DNA from: Desulfobacterales bacterium | GTDB lineage: Bacteria > Desulfobacterota > Desulfobacteria > Desulfobacterales > UBA11574 | Assembly (NCBI GenBank): GCA_030145595.1 | Contig: JAQYVG010000020.1 | Span: 1-21,257 of the forward strand | DNA: 21,257 nt | Direction: 5' to 3' | Part shown: one piece after another, positions 14,758 through 21,257 of the stretch | Position numbering within the stretch: the stretch's first letter is position 1 | Layout of the letters: each line of letters starts with the position of its first letter | Made by a program: the position numbers and the translations under genes | Notes under the pieces: generated by a model | What the model was told of the DNA's origin: nothing | What the model saw: the letters and a program-made list of their open reading frames with translations, nothing else | The model's database searches: none

Positions 14758-16143
14758 CTAAAGAGAGGGGAAGATTTTTCCGGGATTTAATATTCCGTTG
14801 GGATCAAAAAGTTTTTTTATTTTTTTCATAAGGTTCATTGCATCATTTCCGATTTCCTTTGCCAGGTAAGGAGCCTTGGTGATGCCGATACCGTGTTCAC
14901 CGGAAATCGTTCCACCAAGCCGGAGTGTATAGTCAAACAGGGCCTCAACGGCACCCTCGGCCTTTTTCAACTCCGCTTCATTCTTTTTGTCAAGCATGAT
15001 ATTAAAATGGATGTTGCCATCACCGGCATGCCCGAAACTAACCATGGTAAGGCCGGTTTCTGCCCTTAAAGCACTTATCTTTTTGACCATATCAGGTATC
15101 TTGCTTCTGGGAACGACAATATCCTCATTTATCTTATCCGGCCCGTATTGAAACAGGGCCGGTGAAATCGCCTTCCGGGCTCGCCATAGGTTTTCAGCTT
15201 CGGCCTTTGTCCCGGCGATTGCAACACGTTTCGCGCCTTGCGACAGGCATAGCGCCTTGATCTGTTCCATGGCAAGGTCCACCTCCTCCGACTTGCCGTC
15301 CTCCTCTATCAGCAACAAAGCTTCGGCCTCAACCGGCAGAGCAATTTTAAGGTGGCCGGCAACACACCGGATGGAAGCATTATCCATAAATTCTATTGCT
15401 CGCGGTATGGTGCCGCTTCTGATAATTTCTGAAACCGTTTCTGCTGCCGACGCGATCTTATCAAATACAGCAGTCATCACCCTGACGACTTCCGGTTGGG
15501 GCAGGAGTCGCAGCGTCATGCGGGTAATTATGCCCAGGGTCCCTTCGGAACCTACTAAAAGACGGGTCAAATCATATCCGACCACCCCTTTGGCAGTCTG
15601 CACACCGGTACTAATAATTTCTCCAGTCGGCAGAACAGCTTCAAGACCCAATACATAATCCCTGGTCACACCATACTTAACCGCGCTGGGACCGCCGGCA
15701 CATTCCGCCACATTTCCACCCAATGTGGAAAATTCTGAACTTGAAGGATCAGGGGGATAAAAAAGACCTTCTTTTTCAACCGCTTTATGAAAACGACCGG
15801 TAACAACGCCGGGTTCCACGTGCGCAATGAGATTATCCTTATCAATCTTCAAAATCCGGTTCATACGTGCCATTACAAGGACGACTCCCCCTTTAACGGC
15901 CAGAGATCCGCCGGTCATCCCGCTGCCGGCACCCCGTGGAATCACAAAAAAGCCGTCTTTGTTGGCAAGGTTTACTACAGCAGATATCTCTTGGGCGTTT
16001 TGGGGGAACAAAACCGCATCAGGCATGTAGGTGCGGGCGGTTGCATCATATGCATAGCAGGCAAGATCCTCTCTGTTTCTGGTGCAATTGGTCTTGCCCA
16101 CTATATTTTGAAGTTTTGCGAAAGTAGAGTCAGACAGTCTCAT
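14758..16143 (-). CDS. FAD-linked oxidase, GlcD / D-lactate dehydrogenase type
   Basis: A 461-residue enzyme with the PCMH-type FAD domain in front (PRGAGSGMTGG at 69-79; YPPDPSSSEFSTLGGNVAE from about 129; the GSEGTLGIIT segment at 198-207) and the FAD-oxidase C-terminal domain (GHAGDGNIHFN at 371-381, with His expected in metal or substrate binding; SGEHGIG at 414-420). Family members oxidise D-2-hydroxyacids such as glycolate or D-lactate and pass electrons to a quinone or an Fe-S partner. GlcE or GlcF-like partners are not adjacent, so the substrate remains open. Its ATG is five bases after the stop of the DnaA-like gene, with GGA inside that gene's end, suggesting co-transcription. Confidence 0.85.
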   Translation of the reverse strand: MRLSDSTFAKLQNIVGKTNCTRNREDLACYAYDATARTYMPDAVLFPQNAQEISAVVNLANKDGFFVIPRGAGSGMTGGSLAVKGGVVLVMARMNRILKIDKDNLIAHVEPGVVTGRFHKAVEKEGLFYPPDPSSSEFSTLGGNVAECAGGPSAVKYGVTRDYVLGLEAVLPTGEIISTGVQTAKGVVGYDLTRLLVGSEGTLGIITRMTLRLLPQPEVVRVMTAVFDKIASAAETVSEIIRSGTIPRAIEFMDNASIRCVAGHLKIALPVEAEALLLIEEDGKSEEVDLAMEQIKALCLSQGAKRVAIAGTKAEAENLWRARKAISPALFQYGPDKINEDIVVPRSKIPDMVKKISALRAETGLTMVSFGHAGDGNIHFNIMLDKKNEAELKKAEGAVEALFDYTLRLGGTISGEHGIGITKAPYLAKEIGNDAMNLMKKIKKLFDPNGILNPGKIFPSL

Positions 16144-16148
16144 CGAGA

Positions 16149-17489
16149 TTAAAATTTTCCGGACTCAAGTTTCAGGCGCAAAAATTCCACCTGTTTCTGC
16201 ACGGGACTGTTCTGCTTAACTGCCCGTTCAACGGTATTGATGGAATGAAGTGCTGTGGCATGATATCGGTTGAAGCTTTTTCCAATGGCCTGGAGGGGCG
16301 CATCCGTATACATGCGCGACAGGTAAATCGCTATCTGTCTGGGACGCACAATGGACCGTTTGCGGGAACTGGAAACAATTTGATCCATGGAGATACTGTA
16401 GTACTTACACACCAGTTTTTTGATGACATCTATGGTAATTTTTTTTCTTTGACGCACTATATTCTTAACGACACTCTCTGCCAGGGCAAGATCGATGGGT
16501 GTTCCCAAAAGAGACGATTTGGCAGTAACACCGATGAGCCCGCTCTCCAGCTGACGCACATCTTCGGTAAGTTCGCCGGCCAAATATTGCATGACATCTT
16601 CGGGCATTTCATACCCGTTATGCAAGGCTTTTTTCTGCAATATCCTGATTCTAGTTCTAAAGTCCGGAGGTTCAATATTTGAAATAAGACTGCTTGAGAG
16701 CCTTGACTGCAGTTTATCATTAAGTTTCGGGATGTCCACCGGCAGGTAACAGCTTGAGAAAATGATCTTCTTGCCACTCTCAAACAGTGTATCCAGAGTT
16801 AACGCCAGTTCAATCTGAGTTCGTTCTTTGCCGCTCAAGTAATGCACATCTTCAAGCAGCAAGACGTCACACCCATTGCGGTATCTTGCCTTGAATTTAT
16901 TTATGCTATCATGCCTAAAGGCTTGCACCATTTCATTGGAAAAATCTTCAGCCGTCATATAATAAACACGCTCTGAAGGATTCTCGGACAAGATATAATG
17001 GCTAATGGCCTGGGAAAGATGGCTTTTCCCCATACCGGTCTTTGACAATAAAAACAAAGAATTTTGCCGGCTATTCCTGCGCGAGGCAAGTGAAAGTGAA
17101 GCGGAATAGGCAAAGTCATTGCTGCCGCCGACTACAAACTGATCGAATGTAAAATCCTTTTTGAGAAAACGTCCATTATGAGGACGCATATTTATATTGG
17201 GAAGCGGCAGCTGTAAATCTTGATCTTTTACTGATTTTGCAGAATTTTTTTGTTCGGCAACCTCAACAGTAAAACCGCAGGGCATGCCGGCTGCGCGTTG
17301 TATTTCAGACTCTATAAGTTTGCCATAATGGTCTAGAACCCTTTTTTTGGAGAAATAATTGGGACAAGCAAGTATTATAGCGTCCTGCATGCCTTTTTTA
17401 AATTCCAGCGGTTCAATCCACATCCTGAAACTATGACCGGGGATACGCGACCTGACAGCAGTTTTTACTTCTTTCCAAATAGATTCCAT
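16149..17489 (-). CDS. dnaA: DnaA-family replication initiator with atypical DNA-binding motif
   Basis: A 446-residue protein with all four DnaA domains: N-terminal helical domain (1-~80), short linker (80-~108), AAA+ ATPase (FTFDQFVVGGSN from 113) and C-terminal helix-turn-helix. The Walker A is SKTGMGKS (149-156) where DnaA usually has GGVGLGKT. Walker B is LLLEDVHYL, with the usual DD as ED, followed by SGKERTQ. PPDFRTRIRIL is typical. Domain IV has PRQIAIYLSR (383-392), but the signature GGRDHTTV reads NRYHATA (407-413), one residue shorter; Arg and His are kept and Asp is replaced by Tyr. It is either the lineage's DnaA with altered specificity or a paralogue. Two near-consensus DnaA boxes lie about 200 bases upstream. 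Confidence 0.85.
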   Translation of the reverse strand: MESIWKEVKTAVRSRIPGHSFRMWIEPLEFKKGMQDAIILACPNYFSKKRVLDHYGKLIESEIQRAAGMPCGFTVEVAEQKNSAKSVKDQDLQLPLPNINMRPHNGRFLKKDFTFDQFVVGGSNDFAYSASLSLASRRNSRQNSLFLLSKTGMGKSHLSQAISHYILSENPSERVYYMTAEDFSNEMVQAFRHDSINKFKARYRNGCDVLLLEDVHYLSGKERTQIELALTLDTLFESGKKIIFSSCYLPVDIPKLNDKLQSRLSSSLISNIEPPDFRTRIRILQKKALHNGYEMPEDVMQYLAGELTEDVRQLESGLIGVTAKSSLLGTPIDLALAESVVKNIVRQRKKITIDVIKKLVCKYYSISMDQIVSSSRKRSIVRPRQIAIYLSRMYTDAPLQAIGKSFNRYHATALHSINTVERAVKQNSPVQKQVEFLRLKLESGKF

Positions 17490-17681
17490 TATGCCCGGGC
17501 TCTTATAAGTTGAAAAACAAATTTTTACTTGCTATTTCAGAGGGAAATATCTAAAAAGTAACGATTTCAAACGTTTTAGGGGTATTATTTAAGGTTATTC
17601 GAAATACCACTGAAAGATGTTTGTCAAGTTAGGGGATCTGCCATGTTGTGTCAATCCTGATAAATCCAATTTTCTTTCCGG

Positions 17682-17701
17682 TTATAAACAAGTTATCAAC
17701 A
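17682..17701 (+). promoter_or_regulatory. Tandem candidate DnaA boxes
   Basis: TTATAAACA (17682-17690; seven of nine match TTATCCACA) and TTATCAACA (17693-17701; eight of nine) lie in the same direction with starts 11 bases apart, one helical turn. Very AT-rich DNA follows (17701-17740). This could be an autoregulatory site for the DnaA-like gene or part of an origin. The rest of 17490-17950 is AT-rich with no gene that I can support. Confidence 0.45.
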
Positions 17702-17951
17702 ATATATATCTTATTATTTTCATTGATTTAATCAAGTACTAAAAAGACAACTCCTCATAAATACAATCATTTTTGAACAAGGGTTTTTCTTTAAGCATTT
17801 TAGGCATCTCCATGGATATGACCATAATTTCTACAATAATGTTTATTCCAAATACCTCCTTTTTTCTTCAATTATCTTTGATTTTTATAATAGCAAAATT
17901 ATTTGAAAAAAAATTCGATGACCTGTAGTATAATAAAATTAGTTGCTAATT

Positions 17952-18142
17952 TTGATGATCTCGTAGAAAATCACGAATTCAACTATAGATGGCTAAATGA
18001 AAAGGTTCATATACAAGGTGTAGTATTCTTTCAGGAATGAGGCCATACAATGTAGTATGCCGAGTGCCTGAAAAAATACTACAATGCAGTAGGTGAAACT
18101 TTTTACGACGCCATCAATTTTAATCATTGAACATTTAGCCAT
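17952..18142. repeat. Large palindromic repeat in the gap before pdxA
   Basis: ATGGCTAAATG (17989-17999) is perfectly inverted at 18132-18142. Inner arms at 18020-18035 and 18067-18082 match in 15 of 16 positions. Outer words TTGATGATCTCGTAGAAAA (17952 on) recur inverted near 18100-18117. The left 43 bases are shared with 9675-9716. No reading frame is convincing. It is best seen as a dispersed repeat, possibly also shaping pdxA transcription. Confidence 0.6.
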
Positions 18143-18163
18143 TTACCTTCAACTTAACTTTTA

Positions 18164-19195
18164 ATGAGGCCTATGTCAGATTTGCGTCCGTTAATCGGAA
18201 TTACGATGGGAGATCCTGTTGGTGTCGGCCCGGAAATTATTCTTTTAACTCTCAGCAACCCTTCAATTTACAATGTCTGCCGCCCTTTGGTATTCGGAGA
18301 CATCCGTACTTTGAATACTGCCAAAGAATCTATTGGGAGCCGGCTTGATCTTAAAACGGTCGCAACGCCTGCCGCCGGGCTTTATCGCTGTGGGTCGGTT
18401 GACGTTTTGAACCTTTCTGAACTTGACCCGCAAAAAATATCATGGGGCCGGCCTTCCATTGAGAGCGGCAGGGCGATGATGCATTATGTAACTACTGCAG
18501 TCGATATGGCCGTCGCAGAGCATATTGCTGCAATTGTCACATGCCCCATAAACAAAATGGCCATGAAAATCGCCGGCTTTGATTACAGTGGGCATACCGA
18601 GCTGCTGGCGGAACGCACAGGATCCAAGGTTTTTGTCATGATGCTTGCCGGCAGCCGGCTTCGTGTAGTTCTAGTGACCATACATATTCCTTTGAAAAGT
18701 GTCCCTACCGTACTTTCAAAGGAACGAATCATTCAAACCATAAGAATTACCGGCCGCGCTCTCTCTGATCGTTTTGGGTGTCAAGATCCCCGTCTAGCCG
18801 TAGCCGGACTGAATCCCCATGCAGGTGAAAAAGGAATGTTCGGCGACGAAGAAATCAATATCATTGCCCCAGCCGTCCAGCAAGCCCGCAGCGAAGGCTT
18901 TAACGTTGCCGGACCTTATCCACCCGACACTATATTTTATCATGCAGCCAAAGGTCTCTATGACGCAGTAGTATGCATGTATCACGACCAGGGATTGATT
19001 CCGTTCAAGCTGATCCATTTTACCGATGGAGTCAATACAACGCTGGGTCTTCCAATAATAAGAACCTCTGTTGACCATGGCACAGCTTATGATATTGCCG
19101 GTACCGGCAAAGCGGACCCGGGCAGCCTTATTGCCGCCATAAACCTGGCCGCCCAACAGGCCGTACAGACCTCGTCATTCATCAGACAAAAATGA
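18164..19195 (+). CDS. pdxA: 4-hydroxythreonine-4-phosphate dehydrogenase
   Basis: PdxA oxidises 4-phosphohydroxy-threonine in the DXP-dependent route to pyridoxal phosphate. The 343-residue protein has GDPVGVGPEI near the N-terminus, CPINK (127-131), SGHTELLAERTG (142-153), and the three metal-binding His at H174 (TIHIPL), H219 (NPHAGE) and H274 (YHDQGLIPFK), in register with the E. coli ligands. RTSVDHGTAYDIAGTGKA near 300-317 completes the site. A second in-frame ATG at 18173 has GAGG close upstream and may be the true start. PLP is the cofactor of HemL, encoded elsewhere in this window. It is followed 43 bases later by uvrA. Confidence 0.93.
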   Translation: MRPMSDLRPLIGITMGDPVGVGPEIILLTLSNPSIYNVCRPLVFGDIRTLNTAKESIGSRLDLKTVATPAAGLYRCGSVDVLNLSELDPQKISWGRPSIESGRAMMHYVTTAVDMAVAEHIAAIVTCPINKMAMKIAGFDYSGHTELLAERTGSKVFVMMLAGSRLRVVLVTIHIPLKSVPTVLSKERIIQTIRITGRALSDRFGCQDPRLAVAGLNPHAGEKGMFGDEEINIIAPAVQQARSEGFNVAGPYPPDTIFYHAAKGLYDAVVCMYHDQGLIPFKLIHFTDGVNTTLGLPIIRTSVDHGTAYDIAGTGKADPGSLIAAINLAAQQAVQTSSFIRQK

Positions 19196-19238
19196 CCGTA
19201 GACCTTTATATACTGCGGAAGGGTAATAACTGCGATTT

Positions 19239-21257
19239 ATGAAATCGGATAAAATCATTATAAGCGGCGCCAGACAGCATAATCTGAAAAACATTAATGT
19301 TACCATCCGCCGCAACAAGCTTGTGGTTATCACCGGTTTGTCAGGTTCCGGAAAGTCGACCCTGGCCTTTGACACCCTCTATGCCGAGGGTCAGCGCCGA
19401 TATGTAGAATCACTTTCCTCTTATGCGCGTCAGTTTTTAGAACGTATGGAAAAGCCGGATGTCGACCTGATCGAAGGCCTCTCTCCAGCCATTGCCATTC
19501 AACAGAAAGCCGCCAGTCACAATCCCCGTTCAACTGTGGGAACCGTTACTGAAATCTATGATTATCTGCGTCTCCTTTTCGCCAGAGCGGGCACATCCTA
19601 CTGTTATCAATGCGGCCAGCCGATTTCATCTCAGTCAATCGATCAGATTGTCGACCAGGTAATGTCTCTGCCCGACAGCTCTAAGATCATTATTTTATCA
19701 CCTATTATTACGGCCCAGAAAGGAACTCATGAAAAACACCTGAAGCAGCTTAAAAAGGATGGCTTTGCCCGGGTCCGCATAGATGGTAAAATCTTGGAAA
19801 TTGAAGAAATCGGCAAGCTTGATAAAAACAAGAAGCATACCATTGATGTGGTTGTAGATCGTTTAATCGTAAAAAAAAGGATTGAAAATCGACTTGCCGA
19901 CTCTTTGGAGCTGGCCATGTCTCTGTCAGACGGTCTCGTCACTGTGGATCTCCCGGGCGGACAACCGGTCCTTTTTAGTGAGAAATCAGCATGTATCACA
20001 TGTGGTATCAGCTATCCCGATTTTACTCCTGCAAGCTTTTCGTTCAACTCGCCCCAGGGAGCATGCCCAAAATGTGACGGGTTGGGTTCATCCACAGAAT
20101 TTGATCCTGACCTTATCATTCCAAACCGTGAGCTCTCATTAAGAGAAGGAGCGGTTGCAGTTTGGGCTCACAGAAACACCATGCATTTTTTTGAGTTTTT
20201 AGACGCTCTGACAGAACACTATGGCGTTGATATATACACACCTTATAAGGATCTTTCGAACCACTTTAAAAAGATCCTGTTATATGGATCAAAAAATGAG
20301 CGCATTACTTTCTACTTTGAACGCAGCGGTCGCCGGTATACTTATAAAAAACGCTTTGAAGGCATTATTCCAAACCTTCAGCGACGTTACCTGGAAACAG
20401 AATCATACCAATCCAGAGAGGAAATTAAGCGTTATATGAATTTTCGACCTTGTACGGAATGTGCAGGTACCAAACTAAACAAAGCCAGCAGGTCTGTGAA
20501 AATAGATGATCTGGCCATATTCGAAATTACGGCGCTTTCAGTGGCAAAAGCGCGCCGTTTTTTTAAAGAAATGAATCTTGTCGGCAAAAAAGCGATCATT
20601 GCCAAAAGGATTTTTAAAGAAATCAATGAGCGTCTCGGCTTTCTTGAAAATGTCGGGCTTTCTTATCTTACCCTTGACAGGCCGGCATATACTCTTTCCG
20701 GTGGTGAGAGTCAGCGCATACGTCTTGCGACCCAAATCGGTTCTAAGCTGACCGGAGTTCTATACGTTCTGGATGAACCAAGCATTGGACTGCATCAGAG
20801 AGATAACCTGCGCCTATTAGCAACATTAAAGAAAATGCGTGATCTTGGCAATACGGTGCTGGTTGTTGAACATGATGAAGAGACCATCAGAGCTTCCGAT
20901 CAGGTCATCGACATGGGACCCGGTGCCGGAGTGAAAGGCGGGCAGATAGTATTTTCGGGAGCGCCTGAAGCGCTTCTTGAAGAAGACCGGTCATTGACCG
21001 GCAAATATCTTTCAGGTAAAAAGCGCATAGAAGTTCCATCTAATCGCCGCCGCGGGCCGGGCAAGAAATTAATCGTCGCAGGAGCCTCGCAAAATAACCT
21101 CAAAAAAATCGACGTGGAATTTCCCCTTGGCTGTTTCACCTGCGTCACCGGCGTATCAGGCTCCGGCAAATCTACACTCGTTTTGGAAACTCTTTATAAT
21201 GTACTTTCCCAGAGGCTTTATCATGCCAGAATTCAGGCGGGCACTCATGACCATATC
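19239..21257 (+). CDS. uvrA: Excinuclease ABC subunit A (3' end outside window)
   Basis: The first 673 codons of UvrA, the damage-recognition ATPase of nucleotide excision repair, are open to the window edge; a full protein is about 940 residues. Visible are the first Walker A GLSGSGKST (33-41), ESLSSYARQFLE with MEKPDVD, the first zinc module CITCG with CPKCDG, FRPCTECAGTKL, the ABC signature LSGGESQR (~487), LDEPSIGLHQRD, VVEHDEETI, and the second Walker A GVSGSGKST (~637). A CYQCG lies near 124-128. The ATG at 19239 begins the usual N-terminus; GGAAGGG upstream is rather distant. It probably shares a transcript with pdxA, though that pairing has no evident functional meaning. Confidence 0.96.
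   Translation, partial: MKSDKIIISGARQHNLKNINVTIRRNKLVVITGLSGSGKSTLAFDTLYAEGQRRYVESLSSYARQFLERMEKPDVDLIEGLSPAIAIQQKAASHNPRSTVGTVTEIYDYLRLLFARAGTSYCYQCGQPISSQSIDQIVDQVMSLPDSSKIIILSPIITAQKGTHEKHLKQLKKDGFARVRIDGKILEIEEIGKLDKNKKHTIDVVVDRLIVKKRIENRLADSLELAMSLSDGLVTVDLPGGQPVLFSEKSACITCGISYPDFTPASFSFNSPQGACPKCDGLGSSTEFDPDLIIPNRELSLREGAVAVWAHRNTMHFFEFLDALTEHYGVDIYTPYKDLSNHFKKILLYGSKNERITFYFERSGRRYTYKKRFEGIIPNLQRRYLETESYQSREEIKRYMNFRPCTECAGTKLNKASRSVKIDDLAIFEITALSVAKARRFFKEMNLVGKKAIIAKRIFKEINERLGFLENVGLSYLTLDRPAYTLSGGESQRIRLATQIGSKLTGVLYVLDEPSIGLHQRDNLRLLATLKKMRDLGNTVLVVEHDEETIRASDQVIDMGPGAGVKGGQIVFSGAPEALLEEDRSLTGKYLSGKKRIEVPSNRRRGPGKKLIVAGASQNNLKKIDVEFPLGCFTCVTGVSGSGKSTLVLETLYNVLSQRLYHARIQAGTHDHI

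Overview
This looks like ordinary chromosome from a Gram-negative anaerobe of the Desulfobacterales / deltaproteobacterial type. The basis is the rpsF-rpsR-yybS-rplI-dnaB order, a stand-alone IMP cyclohydrolase, the long (540-residue) HflX, an AhpF-like thioredoxin reductase fusion, moderate G+C judged by eye, and many short palindromic repeats between genes. The taxon is inferred from gene content and style; there is no rRNA in the window.

Layout. 1-2072, minus strand: an NimA-like flavin protein, an HD-domain phosphohydrolase and IMP cyclohydrolase, packed with overlapping or nearly touching ends. 2073-2515: a gene-free divergent gap with inverted repeats. 2516-3028: a small membrane protein whose C-terminus runs into a repeat. 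3159-6278, minus strand: thioredoxin reductase fusion and hemL. 6489-7253: a KptA-like protein that has lost the hallmark residues of RNA 2'-phosphotransferases. 7406-7482: tRNA-Lys(CTT) with a terminator. 7704-11577: the ribosomal-protein/replication operon rpsF (with a seven-copy 36-bp in-frame repeat), rpsR, yybS, rplI, dnaB. 11661-11924: a non-coding insertion with terminal inverted repeats and a 10-bp target duplication (MITE). 11950-14591: hflX, suhB and a small Cys-containing protein. 14758-17489, minus strand: a GlcD-type FAD oxidase and a divergent DnaA. 17490-18163: a long AT-rich gap with two tandem near-consensus DnaA boxes and a large palindromic repeat. 18164-21257: pdxA and the first 673 codons of uvrA, which runs off the window.

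Most genes are housekeeping: translation (S6, S18, L9, HflX, tRNA-Lys), replication and repair (DnaB, DnaA-like, UvrA), cofactors (HemL, PdxA), purines and redox. No CRISPR array, integrase, transposase or obvious defence system is visible. The points most worth a second look are the degenerate KptA, the atypical DnaA with its neighbouring box pair, the repeat-extended S6, the possible S6:S18 leader, the MITE, and the palindromic repeats found at convergent gene ends.
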